The notes under the pieces are model-generated. The model was not told where the DNA came from and did no database searches. It worked only from the letters and a program-made list of their open reading frames with translations. 64,000 nucleotides of DNA. Source: an uncultured Roseateles sp. GTDB lineage: Bacteria > Pseudomonadota > Gammaproteobacteria > Burkholderiales > Burkholderiaceae. The stretch spans positions 1 to 64,000 of the forward strand of contig CAMPJJ010000019.1 of assembly GCA_946886855.1 (NCBI GenBank). The letters run 5' to 3'. The position numbers and the translations under genes are program-made. Positions 18,546 to 26,748 of this stretch are shown in pieces (position 1 is the stretch's first letter; each line of letters opens with the position of its first letter).

Positions 18546-20420
18546 ATGCCTCAGCTGCCCTTCTCGAGCCGCCGGCTCGCCCACGCCCTGACCGCCGCCG
18601 TCAGCGCCGCGCTCGCCGCCTTCGCCAGCCCCGCGCAGGCGCTCAACCCGAACGCCACGTCGGTGCAGATGTTCGAATGGGCCTGGCCCGACATCGCCAC
18701 CGAATGCACGCAGTGGCTGGGCCCCAAAGGCTTTGGCGGCGTGCAGATCTCCCCGCCGGGCGCGTCCAAGAACGCCAACGGCTGGTGGGGCGTGTACCAG
18801 CCGGTCAACTACGCCAACCTGACCAGCCGCATGGGCACGCCCGCCCAGTTGCAGAGCATGATCAGCGCCTGCCACGCGGCCGGTGTGCGCGTCTATGCCG
18901 ACATCGTCGTCAATCAGATGGCCGACGGCAGCGGCACCGCCACGGACGGCTCGACCTGGAACGCCGCGACGCTGAGCTACCCCTTCTTCAGCGCCAGCGA
19001 CTTCCACGCCAACTGCACGATCAACGACGCCGACTACAACTCGCCGTCCGGCCGCAGCAACGTGCAGAACTGCCGCCTCGGCGGCCTGCCCGACCTCGCG
19101 ACCGAGAGCAGCTACGTCCAGGGCCAGATCGTCAACTACCTGAAGGCCCTGCTGGCGCTGGGCATCGACGGCTTCCGCATCGATGCGGCCAAGCACATGC
19201 CTGCCAGTGCCTGGACGTCCATCATGAGCGCGGTGAAGGCGACCTATCCCAAGACCCTGCAGGGGGAGAACATCTGGCTCACGCAGGAGATCATCAACGA
19301 CGGCGAGGTGGACCGGCCCAGCTACTTCCCCATCGGCACGATCAATGAGTTCCAGTTCCCGTACGCGATGCGCGACGTGTTCCGGGGCAACAACGGCAAC
19401 ACCCTGTCCAGCATCCCGAGCATCATGGGCACGTGGGGCAACTGGGGCGGCACCTGGGGCTTCATCCAGCCGCAGAACGCCACGGTCTTCGTCACCAACT
19501 GGGACACCGAGCGCAACGGCAGCTCGCTGAACATCAACAACGCCGCCAACAACGACGCCGCCAACCAGCGCTACACGCTGGCCAACATCTTCATGCTGGC
19601 CCAGGGCTACGCCGAGGCGCAGCTGTACTCCGGCTTCAAGTTCAGCAACACCGACGCCGACCGCCCCACGACCAGCCCCTACAGCGGCGGCGTGCCGCAG
19701 ATCAACGTGGTGTGGGACTTTGCCCACCGCTGGACGCCGCTGGCTAACATGGTGGGCTTCCGCAATGCCAGCATCGGGCAGGCGCAGCAGAACTGGATCG
19801 TCGGCGACAACGGCAACCAGGTCGCCTTCAGCCGCGGCAACGTCGGCTTTGTCGCGCTGAACAACAGCGGCAGCGCCTGGACCCGGAGCTTCGCCACCGG
19901 CCTGCCCGCCGGCACGTATTGCAACGTCATCAACGGCACCAAGAACGCCGCCGGCACCGGCTGCACGGCCGACTCGGTCACCGTGGACGGCAGCGGCAAC
20001 GCCAGCTTCACCGTGCCGGCCAACAGCAGCGGCAGCACGCCGGCGGTGGCGATCTACGCGGGCCAGAAGACCACCGGCGGCGGTGGCGGCGGCACCGGCA
20101 CCTGCGCCGTGACCTTCACCATCGCCAACGCCAACACGGTGGTGGGCCAGAACCTGCGCGTGGTGGGCAGCGTGACCGGCCTGGGCGCCTGGGCGCCGGG
20201 TTCGGGCTTCGCGCTGACCATCCAGGGCTCCGGCGCCAACGTGCCGTGGACGGGGACCGTCAACCTGCCCGCCGGCACGGCGGTCCAGTACAAGTACGTG
20301 AAGTGGAACGGCTCGACCGCCGTCTGGGAAAGCAACCAGACCACGAGCAGCGGCAACCGCGAGTTCACGAGCTGCGCGAGCGGCTCTCAGGCGCGGTCTG
20401 ACGGCAGCTTCAAGTTCTGA
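18546..20420 (+). CDS. Secreted alpha-amylase (GH13) with C-terminal starch-binding domain (CBM20)
   Basis: The enzyme hydrolyses internal alpha-1,4 bonds of starch outside the cell. After a signal peptide (cleaved near SPAQA) comes a GH13 barrel with the nucleophile Asp213 in GFRIDAAKH, acid/base Glu248 in LTQEIIN and transition-state Asp320 in TNWDTERNG. The His usually found before that Asp (NHD) is Trp here. The beta-sandwich C domain is followed by a Gly-rich linker near residues 515-521 and a CBM20 starch-binding domain (CAVTFTIANANTVVGQNL, YKYVKWN, WESNQ). A GGAG site lies 5 bases before the ATG. It appears monocistronic, with its own promoter region carrying two inverted-repeat boxes. 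Confidence 0.94.
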   Translation: MPQLPFSSRRLAHALTAAVSAALAAFASPAQALNPNATSVQMFEWAWPDIATECTQWLGPKGFGGVQISPPGASKNANGWWGVYQPVNYANLTSRMGTPAQLQSMISACHAAGVRVYADIVVNQMADGSGTATDGSTWNAATLSYPFFSASDFHANCTINDADYNSPSGRSNVQNCRLGGLPDLATESSYVQGQIVNYLKALLALGIDGFRIDAAKHMPASAWTSIMSAVKATYPKTLQGENIWLTQEIINDGEVDRPSYFPIGTINEFQFPYAMRDVFRGNNGNTLSSIPSIMGTWGNWGGTWGFIQPQNATVFVTNWDTERNGSSLNINNAANNDAANQRYTLANIFMLAQGYAEAQLYSGFKFSNTDADRPTTSPYSGGVPQINVVWDFAHRWTPLANMVGFRNASIGQAQQNWIVGDNGNQVAFSRGNVGFVALNNSGSAWTRSFATGLPAGTYCNVINGTKNAAGTGCTADSVTVDGSGNASFTVPANSSGSTPAVAIYAGQKTTGGGGGGTGTCAVTFTIANANTVVGQNLRVVGSVTGLGAWAPGSGFALTIQGSGANVPWTGTVNLPAGTAVQYKYVKWNGSTAVWESNQTTSSGNREFTSCASGSQARSDGSFKF

Positions 20421-20607
20421 GTCGAGGCGCGCTGACTCACGGGCGGAGTCGTCGGAAGTCGATGGGCGGGATCAGCCGCTGCGTGCATGCACAAGTTGCC
20501 CGCGGAAGGGCGAATCGGTTTCCGCCGTTCTGACCCATGCACGGATCCAGAGGTTCAACGCGAGGTGCTCGGCATGGCCGACACCTCGCGGTCTCGGGAA
20601 CTCGCTC

Positions 20608-20991
20608 TCAAGACGCGACCTTCCTCCGATCCTCATCCACCGCGCGCTCCACCACGCCGAGCATCCCCAGCCCTTCGCGCAGCGACTCCTTCACCGCGTT
20701 GGCCACGTGCTTGGCCGGATCGCTCTCCGCGCTGTTGTCGGCGAGCATGGACAGCATCGACGCGCCGCTCACCAGCAGTGCGCGCAGATTGGCCAGCGCC
20801 GAGCCCGTCGTCAGATCTGCGCGCAGGCAGATCGCATCAGAGCCGAGACGCGGCCCGAAGATCTGCGGCTCGGTCATGCCCCAGCCGTGCTGCAGCTGGA
20901 TCAGCGTCTGCTGATCGCAGCCCGCGAGCGGATGGCGTTGGCGCATCGGCTTGTCGGACTCGTCGATGCGTGCTTGTTGGAAACTTGCCAT
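20608..20991 (-). CDS. Hypothetical protein, 127 residues
   Basis: I do not recognise this protein. The N-terminal third is polar, the middle (TGSALANLRALLVSGASMLSM) is an amphipathic helix and the end is charged. The C-terminal half resembles small Pseudomonas/Burkholderia proteins with a helix-rich domain following an unstructured start, but I cannot name a family. A GAGG lies about 10 bases ahead of the ATG. It sits alone at the left edge of the gene-poor accessory region. Confidence 0.5.
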   Translation of the reverse strand: MASFQQARIDESDKPMRQRHPLAGCDQQTLIQLQHGWGMTEPQIFGPRLGSDAICLRADLTTGSALANLRALLVSGASMLSMLADNSAESDPAKHVANAVKESLREGLGMLGVVERAVDEDRRKVAS

Positions 20992-22166
20992 GTCGTACTA
21001 CCTCGATCAAGGTTGGACGCCACCGGCTCCGACGTTGAAGGCGACATGCCTTCGGATCGACCGGAGAGGTGGGCGAGATGTCAAAAGCACGGCAATGACG
21101 TGATGGCCATCCTCGCGGAGAGGCCCATCTCGCCCATGATCGAGAGATCAGGGACGCGAGCACCGATCGCAGGATCGGTGCCGGAATTGCACGGCGCTTT
21201 TGAAACACCGGGGTCCATGCTCCGTCCGATCGGGACTTCGTTCTCTGATCTATGTCAAAGACTTCGGGCGGTTCGTTCCTTAGAGGGAGTGCGGGGGATG
21301 AGATCGCACCTTGGAGGGTCAGGACTTGTCAGTTCAATCTGGGGCCCGACGTTGCTCGTCTCAGGTCGGCGTTCCCAAGAATTCTGAAGTTGATAGGCTT
21401 GCGGCGCGAGCTGATCCGCTTCGCCGTTTTGCAGCGATCTCGGTCAGCGGGCGCCGTGCGCCGTGCGACGCGCGACCGGTCCTGAGCGCCTTTCGGTCAT
21501 CCACGCGTCGGCCGGGTCAAGCTCCGGCCGTCCGCTCTGATTGTTAGACCGTTCGTTTAATGTTGCCGCCCGAGTTCAGGATGTTCGAGTGACCGCTGCG
21601 AGGTCCCTCATGCAGGCACGAGCACTCCAGTGATCACCTTCGAAACGATGTCGAGGAGGCGGCCTCGGCGCGACCATCGCGTACGGAGCCATCAAGGCTG
21701 CGCCAGCAACCGGATCGCATGCCGGTCTTCCCGAGGGGCAGCGCCACCTGATCGGATGTTGGCGGGCCGAAGCTGCTGCGCGTGTCGGCTGGTTCTGAGT
21801 GCGCGTTCAGCTACTGCCGGATATGGCAGCGCTGCAGCGCTGGCAGGGACTTGAAACACCGTGCGCGGGGACCGCATCAGGCTGATCTCAGTCGTTTCCA
21901 AGTCAGGTCCTGACCGGCCGCTCGCGCCAAGACTGGCCCCGCGGGTCGGGGCGCTTGGCCGACGGCTTTGCCATCCAAATCGGTCGCTCGGCAGCGGCGC
22001 CCGTCTCGAGCCTTCGTGAGCGGCCGCCTCCGCTCGTCGCGACGAGCTGATGTCGACCCGCAGCAGACGTTGCCCCCTTGAGATGGTTGGTATGCAGGCT
22101 GATTGAAGCCTCCTCGAAATCTTGATCCAGCCGGGAGTAGAGAATCCAAACCCATGGAGCCTCTAC
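20992..22166. other. Gene-poor stretch at left edge of accessory region
   Basis: About 1.2 kb has no convincing gene. G+C is visibly lower than in neighbouring genes and the open frames have no recognisable motifs or ribosome-binding sites. The right end probably includes the left terminus of a broken IS3 element, since bases from about 22100 to 22166 look like the leader normally found before IS3-type orfA genes. The rest may be decayed sequence. Confidence 0.5.
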
Positions 22167-22430
22167 ATGAAGAAATCCAGATTCACTGACAGCCAGATCG
22201 TTGCGATCCTCAAGGAGGTCGAGCTTGGCGGCAAGGTTGGCGAGACGTGCCGCAAGCACGGAATCAGCGAGCCGACGTACTACAAATGGAAGAGCCGCTT
22301 CGCCGGCATGAACGTGTCGAGCCTGGCGCAACTGCGGGAGCTGCAGGACGAGAACGCGCAGCTCAAGCGCATGTACGCGGAGCTGGCATTCGGCGAAAAC
22401 CGGAGCACTGCCCTGTCCCTTCAAATGTGA
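22167..22430 (+). mobile_element. Truncated IS3-family orfA (IS407-like group)
   Basis: The frame encodes the OrfA helix-turn-helix protein of an IS3-type insertion sequence: MKKSRFTDSQIVAILKEVEL, then GKVGETCRKHGIS, TYYKWKSRFAGM and a leucine-zipper-like ENAQLKRMYAELA. After MYAELA the usual continuation (ENRALKD...) is replaced by FGENRSTALSLQM and a stop. The orfB transposase with the DDE motif is absent. The element is therefore a non-autonomous remnant, joined directly to the toxin-like genes downstream. Confidence 0.85.
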
Positions 22431-22515
22431 CCTCGAGGTTGACCTTCGTCACGCCTGGTGTCGCACGCGAATTCACAGAATGGCGCCTGTACGTCTGATG
22501 GGGAGGGGCACAACG

Positions 22516-23004
22516 ATGCCGACGTTTTCTGAACTCTGGAAGCAGCACCCCAATGTCGCCGGTGACGCGCCGATCCTCGACAAGACGGTCTATGAGAACC
22601 AATGCGCGATCAATCTTTCTGCCGCGATGATGCGTTGCGGGATCGACTTGAAGTCGTTCGGGGGCGCTCGCTCCTGGGAGAAGGACAAGCCGAAATATCC
22701 GATCCGCGCTGAAGAGCTGGCGGCCTGGCTCGACAGGAATGCCGCGGTCCTTCCTGGGAAGATCCAGAAGTTCGCCGGCAAGGACGTGGCGACCTCGTTT
22801 GAGAAGATCAAGGGCAAGCAAGGGGTGATCTTCATCAAGGACTACTACGGTCCCGGGCTCAGCGGTGATCACATCGATCTGTTCAAGGAATCTCGTATGA
22901 CGGACACCTCTTCCTGGTTCCGCATCGCCACAGGCTTTGCCATCCAGGGCTTCTGGAGCGACTACAGAAAGGCCAAGGCCATCTGGTTCTGGCAGATGAC
23001 ATGA
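22516..23004 (+). CDS. tae4: Type VI secretion amidase effector, Tae4 family
   Basis: Tae4 enzymes are NlpC/P60-like amidases that are injected by the type VI secretion system and cut the peptide stem of target-cell peptidoglycan. This 162-residue protein has the catalytic Cys30 in YENQCAINLSAAM and His119 in SGDHIDLF, with the expected spacing of roughly 85-95 residues. There is no signal peptide, as expected for an effector. A strong GGGGAGGGG ribosome-binding site precedes the ATG. The downstream membrane protein overlaps by 4 bases, placing it where an immunity gene normally lies. No secretion-system structural genes, VgrG or PAAR occur in the window. Confidence 0.85.
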   Translation: MPTFSELWKQHPNVAGDAPILDKTVYENQCAINLSAAMMRCGIDLKSFGGARSWEKDKPKYPIRAEELAAWLDRNAAVLPGKIQKFAGKDVATSFEKIKGKQGVIFIKDYYGPGLSGDHIDLFKESRMTDTSSWFRIATGFAIQGFWSDYRKAKAIWFWQMT

Positions 23005-23219
23005 AGCGTGTACTGTTCACCGTCCTTGGCTCAGTCCTTTTCGCTCTGGTGTCCTATGGACTCGTGGAGCTCTTTGCCCTTTGGTACGGCCCCCGCTACA
23101 TCAAGTCCGATTCCGACATCGGGGATGCTTTCATGGGAGCCTTCGCCTTCATGCTGATCTGCCTGATCGCGGGCGGCATCGTGGGCTACAGGTGGGCAGG
23201 TCGAAGAGGCCGACTCTGA
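23001..23219 (+). CDS. Two-helix membrane protein, candidate Tae4 immunity partner
   Basis: The 72-residue protein has two hydrophobic helices (about 5-27 and 45-67) with a short loop (YGPRYIKSDSDIGDAF) that would face the periplasm if both ends are cytoplasmic, which the basic ends (MKR and GRRGRL) support. Its ATG overlaps the Tae4 stop (ATGA), so the two are co-translated. Described Tai4 immunity proteins are larger soluble periplasmic proteins, so this one is not a recognisable Tai4. Immunity is inferred only from position; it could also be an unrelated accessory protein. Confidence 0.6.
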   Translation: MKRVLFTVLGSVLFALVSYGLVELFALWYGPRYIKSDSDIGDAFMGAFAFMLICLIAGGIVGYRWAGRRGRL

Positions 23220-23351
23220 GCGCTGGCTGCCCTTGTTGCTCGGCGGTCCGCGTCGCGACTAGCCAAGAGTCATTTGCGCCCGTCCCGCCAACCCGGCAAC
23301 ATGGGCCGCTCGCCGCCGGGCCGTCCGGCGGCACCTTGCAGGGAGCTTGTC

Positions 23352-24077
23352 ATGGCACGTGCCGTCGTTCCAGGTCCGATCGGGTTGGACGTCGCCCGGC
23401 TGACGTCCGATCCGGGCACGAAGTGGATTGGCGACTCGCCGCGCCCAGGGCCGATCGGCCTGGACGCGTCCGCGGGCGACAACTGGCTGCTCGTGGGCGC
23501 CGACTTCACGCCGCCCGCCAACGCCCCCTACGTGCCCGCGCCGCAGAAGCCTATCGCCACGCCCGAGGGCGAGGCCCGCGGGCTGACGACCGGTGAGATC
23601 GCGATGGCGCGGCTGCTGTTCAAGGACGCGCTCGACTACACGATCATCAAGGTCCACAACGACGAGTACCTGCCCTTCGGACTGCAGCCCGACGACACCG
23701 CCATGACGCCCAACGGCGAGATCTACTTCAACCCGAAGCACTTCAAGGAAGACTTCTCCGTCACCGACGTCTACACCCGCCAGTGGTTCATCCATGAGAT
23801 GGTGCACGTCTGGCAGTACCAGCTCGGCTATCCGGTGCGGCTGCGCGGCGCGATCCGCATCGGCCTCGGTTATGACTACGAATTGAAGTCGGGAACCACC
23901 CTCGGCGACTACAACATGGAGTCGCAGGGCGACCTGCTGGCCGACTACTTCGCGCTGAAGCACATGAATGCGCCCGAGGCGATGCGGCAACAGCAGTTCG
24001 CCAATCAGATCACGCTCTTCGAAGAGGTACTGAATGCCTTCCTCCAGAACCCGTCCGACAAGTCGAACCTGCCTTGA
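23352..24077 (+). CDS. Putative zinc metallopeptidase, Rhs/Vgr-associated (candidate effector)
   Basis: The protein of 241 residues has a zincin motif HEMVH at residues 148-152 within WFIHEMVHVWQYQLGYP. Conserved surroundings include GEIAMARLLFKDALDY and DDTAMTPNGEIYFNPKHF, which match proteins often annotated as type IV secretion Rhs/Vgr-related in Burkholderiales. The N-terminus contains a duplicated GPIGLD segment (residues 8-13 and 33-38). There is no signal peptide. The downstream exported protein overlaps it by 44 bases. An effector role is inferred from motif and neighbours; cleavage of a protein substrate is possible but not shown. Confidence 0.7.
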   Translation: MARAVVPGPIGLDVARLTSDPGTKWIGDSPRPGPIGLDASAGDNWLLVGADFTPPANAPYVPAPQKPIATPEGEARGLTTGEIAMARLLFKDALDYTIIKVHNDEYLPFGLQPDDTAMTPNGEIYFNPKHFKEDFSVTDVYTRQWFIHEMVHVWQYQLGYPVRLRGAIRIGLGYDYELKSGTTLGDYNMESQGDLLADYFALKHMNAPEAMRQQQFANQITLFEEVLNAFLQNPSDKSNLP

Positions 24078-24558
24078 ATCCGCGCTGGCGCTCGCCTTCT
24101 GCGCCTCGCTGAGCACGGCCTGCGCCACGTCCCGCATGGGCGACGCCGAGGTCCGGCTGCAGGACGGCCAGCCCTGCTTCACCATCTCCGCCAAGGAGGC
24201 CGCACGGGGACCGACGATCCGGCTGCAGGCAGTGATCGTGAGCGACACCTCCGTCTCGCCTGTCGGCAGGGTCTGGTCGGTGATGCTCGATCAGCAGCGC
24301 CTGCCGACGATGTCGCCCGAGCGCTGCGCCGCCTATGGGCAGACGCCGGAGGGCGCCACGGCCAAGCCCACGCCGGTGCCCGAGCTTCAACCGGGCAAGG
24401 TCTATCAGGTGCACCTGAACACGAGGTCGTCGGATTCCTCCGATCCCACGCGCGGGTACGTCGGCAAGTTCTGCTTCATGCCCGATGGGGCGAACGGTCA
24501 ACGGCTGGTCGCGCTGAAGCCCGGTTCGCGCGAGTGGATGGAAGAGGTCTGCCGCTGA
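24034..24558 (+). CDS. Exported, possibly lipidated protein, candidate immunity partner of the metallopeptidase
   Basis: This 174-residue protein starts with a basic region and hydrophobic segment ending LSTAC (a poor lipobox, with Ser at -3), so it is probably exported and may be lipidated. The mature part has three Cys residues (QPCF, ERCA, KFCF) and resembles the small lipoproteins annotated as putative T6SS immunity periplasmic lipoproteins. A GAGG site precedes the ATG, which lies within the end of the metallopeptidase gene, indicating coupled translation. Immunity is inferred from that arrangement. Confidence 0.6.
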   Translation: MPSSRTRPTSRTCLESALALAFCASLSTACATSRMGDAEVRLQDGQPCFTISAKEAARGPTIRLQAVIVSDTSVSPVGRVWSVMLDQQRLPTMSPERCAAYGQTPEGATAKPTPVPELQPGKVYQVHLNTRSSDSSDPTRGYVGKFCFMPDGANGQRLVALKPGSREWMEEVCR

Positions 24559-24615
24559 GGTCTCGTTGCCTCACTGCGGAGAGCCCGCGCGCTGCGCGCG
24601 CCCCTCACCCCGGCT

Positions 24616-24635
24616 CTCTCCCGCAAGCGGGAGAG
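24616..24635. repeat. REP-like palindrome, copy 1
   Basis: The core CTCTCCCGC-AA-GCGGGAGAG forms a perfect 9-bp stem. It lies between the convergent exported-protein gene and tetR, where it could also act as a transcription barrier. Flanking CCCTCACCCC on the left and GGAGTCGG on the right are shared with the copy at 48245. Confidence 0.8.
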
Positions 24636-24649
24636 GGAGTCGGAGAGCC

Positions 24650-25327
24650 TCAGCGCATCACCTTCGCCAGGTGGCTGGCCATCATCCCCGCCGCGATGCG
24701 CGCGACTTCCTTGGGCTTGAGGCTCTCGTCGAAGAGCATTTCCACCGTCGCGTAGATCAGCTCGACGACGATGCGGCTCGCCAGCTTGAGCTCCGCGCGC
24801 TTCGCGCCCGGCAGCGCCTTCATCAGCAGCCGCGTCTGCGCCTCCGTCACCGCGGCGTGCGAAGCCAGCCGTACTTCCTGCAGCGCCGGCACGGCCCGCA
24901 TCGCCCGCATGATCCACACGCCCGCCGGCGTGTCGCGCGTGACCGCGTAGGTATCGAGCAGCAACTCGGCCAGCGCCTCCTCCAACGCCGGCACGCCGCC
25001 GCGGATCACCTCCACCGACACGCGCCTGGCCACGCAGTCGTTCTGGCGTTGCATCAGGCGCTGTCCCAGCTCGTGCAGCAGCGCGTACTTGTTGGGGAAA
25101 TAGCGGTACAGCGCCGGCGGCGACACGCCCGCCCGCATGCACACCAGGTTGGTGGACAGCCGCTCCACGCCCACTTCGATCAAGGTCTGCGCGGCGGCTT
25201 CGAGAATGCGTTCGTAGGTCTCCGTGGCGCGCTGCTGCGCGGGCAGCTTCTTCGCGGCCAATGAGGGCTCCGGTGTGGAGTCCGAAGCGATGTCGGATGT
25301 CTTGCGGCGCGTCTGGGGCATGGGCAT
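24650..25327 (-). CDS. TetR-family transcriptional regulator
   Basis: The N-terminal helix-turn-helix is clear (ATETYERILEAAAQTLIEVG, LVCMRAGVSPPALYRYFPNK), followed by a helical ligand-binding domain of normal size. The protein probably represses the divergent MFS gene, because a 14-bp palindrome lies in the 108 bp between them. The same palindrome occurs twice before the operon starting at 26749. Start is ATG 25327 or, two codons later, 25321. The frame stays open far upstream, but that part is antisense to the MFS gene and not coding. Confidence 0.88.
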   Translation of the reverse strand: MPMPQTRRKTSDIASDSTPEPSLAAKKLPAQQRATETYERILEAAAQTLIEVGVERLSTNLVCMRAGVSPPALYRYFPNKYALLHELGQRLMQRQNDCVARRVSVEVIRGGVPALEEALAELLLDTYAVTRDTPAGVWIMRAMRAVPALQEVRLASHAAVTEAQTRLLMKALPGAKRAELKLASRIVVELIYATVEMLFDESLKPKEVARIAAGMMASHLAKVMR

Positions 25328-25381
25328 GGACCGGCGTGAGCACTGCGGGATTGTTCCAGGGTCGGCGAGCACCCCGGAACG

Positions 25382-25395
25382 ATAGCCATGACTAT
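25382..25395. promoter_or_regulatory. Palindromic operator between tetR and MFS gene
   Basis: ATAGCCATGACTAT fits the palindrome ATAGYCATSRCTAT, of which two more copies lie at 26679 and 26696. It overlaps a possible -10 element (TATAAG, 25393-25398) for the MFS gene, a typical repressor position. Confidence 0.7.
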
Positions 25396-25435
25396 AAGAT
25401 CTCCGCTCATCTTCCAACGCATGGTTTGCGCCGAG

Positions 25436-26620
25436 ATGAGCACACTTCCCCTCACCGCAACGGCGCCCGCCTCGACCAGCACGCGCGCGGCGCAGGCGCT
25501 GGCGATCGTCGTCGGCTCGGTCGCGCTGCTGATGCTCGGCCTGCAGCCGCTGCTGCTGGGCGCGCTGCTCGAGGCCGGCCATGTCACCCTGGAAGGCGTC
25601 GGCCTCGTCGCCATGGGGGAGATCGTGGCCCTGGGCCTGGGCGTGCTGATCGGCGACCTGGCGCTGCCGGTGCGTTCGCTGCGGTCGATCACCGTCCTGG
25701 CCGCCCTCGCCGCGGCGGCGCTGAACCTCGTCACCATGCGGGTCGCGGGCGATCTGGCCCTCGGTCTCGTCCGCGCCGGCGCCGGGATCGCCGAAGGCCT
25801 GATGGTCTGGAGCACCACCGCGGTCATCGTCCGGGCGGCCGTGCCCGAGCGGCTCGCCGGGCTTTTCTTCGTCGTGCAGACCCTGGCGCAGTCCGTGCTC
25901 GGCCTCGCGCTGGCGCATCTCGTCATTCCCTCGCACGGCTGGCCGGGCGGCTTCGCGGTGCTGGCCGGGCTGTGCGGCGCGGCCGCGCTCCTCGCCCTCG
26001 CCTTCGCCCGGCCGCTCGGGCCGCTCACGCCCACGGTGAGCCAGGTCGGCATCGGCATGACCTGGACCCGGCCGCGCATCGGCACGCTGCTGGTCGTCTT
26101 CCTCCAGCTCGCCACCCTGGGCGCGCTGTGGGCCTATGCGGAGCCGCTGGGTACCCGCGCCGGCTTCTCCCCGTTGGCCGTCCAGACGCTCATCGCCGCC
26201 GGACTCGGCATGCAGGTCGTCGGCGGCAGCGTCGGCACGTGGCTCGTGCGGCGCCTGCCGGTACGCTTCGTCCTGCTCGGCTGCGCGGTCGTGCTCGGGC
26301 TCAGCGCCCTCGGCATCGCGCAAACGGAACAACGCGGCACCACGGGCTTCGCCGCACTCTGCGGGCTGTTCACCTTCACCTGGCTGTTCATGCTGCCGTT
26401 CCAGATGGCGCTCGCCTTCCGCGTCGACGGCAGCGGGCGCGTCGCCTCGCTGGTGCCGGCCGCCCAGCTCTTCGGCAGCGCGTTCGGGCCGCTGATGGCC
26501 TCGCTGGTCGTCACCGGCGACGAGGTCGCGCCGGTGCCCTTCGTGGCTGCGGGGTTCGCGGCGCTGGCGATCCTCGCGCTGCCATCGACGCGCGCACCCG
26601 TCCTGCCCGCAGCGGATTGA
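25436..26620 (+). CDS. MFS transporter, probable efflux or sugar/metabolite permease
   Basis: The protein has about twelve hydrophobic helices in two halves with a polar middle (RPLGPLTPTVSQVGIGMTWT), as in the major facilitator superfamily. I chose the ATG at 25436 because an ATG at 25388 lies inside the operator and a possible -10 element; an ATG at 25421 is also possible. It diverges from the tetR gene and precedes an operon with the same operator, so it may move the substrate or product of that pathway instead of being a general drug exporter. Confidence 0.8.
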   Translation: MSTLPLTATAPASTSTRAAQALAIVVGSVALLMLGLQPLLLGALLEAGHVTLEGVGLVAMGEIVALGLGVLIGDLALPVRSLRSITVLAALAAAALNLVTMRVAGDLALGLVRAGAGIAEGLMVWSTTAVIVRAAVPERLAGLFFVVQTLAQSVLGLALAHLVIPSHGWPGGFAVLAGLCGAAALLALAFARPLGPLTPTVSQVGIGMTWTRPRIGTLLVVFLQLATLGALWAYAEPLGTRAGFSPLAVQTLIAAGLGMQVVGGSVGTWLVRRLPVRFVLLGCAVVLGLSALGIAQTEQRGTTGFAALCGLFTFTWLFMLPFQMALAFRVDGSGRVASLVPAAQLFGSAFGPLMASLVVTGDEVAPVPFVAAGFAALAILALPSTRAPVLPAAD

Positions 26621-26678
26621 TAGAAGGCTTCCGTACTTCCAACGTCGACCGCCAGGGTTTCTCCGCAAATCAAATTCG

Positions 26679-26692
26679 ATAGTCATCGCTAT
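26679..26692. promoter_or_regulatory. Operator copy 2 upstream of DUF2147-TorF-kinase operon
   Basis: ATAGTCATCGCTAT matches the palindrome seen at the tetR/MFS divergence. It lies 57 bp before the DUF2147 start and 4 bp from the next copy. A TATACC sequence overlaps its right end and could be part of the promoter. Confidence 0.7.
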
Positions 26693-26695
26693 ACC

Positions 26696-26709
26696 ATAGC
26701 CATCACTAT
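26696..26709. promoter_or_regulatory. Operator copy 3 upstream of DUF2147-TorF-kinase operon
   Basis: ATAGCCATCACTAT is the third copy of the palindrome, starting 17 bp after copy 2. Closely spaced twin sites suggest cooperative binding of the TetR-family regulator. Confidence 0.7.
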
Positions 26710-26748
26710 CCAATTGACGCGAGGGCAGGACCCTCCGGAGAGGACGCG

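Noticed and set aside
21541..21900. Possible tRNA or regulatory RNA in the gene-poor stretch
   Set aside because: I found no cloverleaf, conserved T-loop sequence or T-tailed hairpin there.
25388..25436. Upstream ATG at 25388 as the MFS start
   Set aside because: This ATG lies within the operator palindrome and just before a possible -10 element, so a transcript would start after it.
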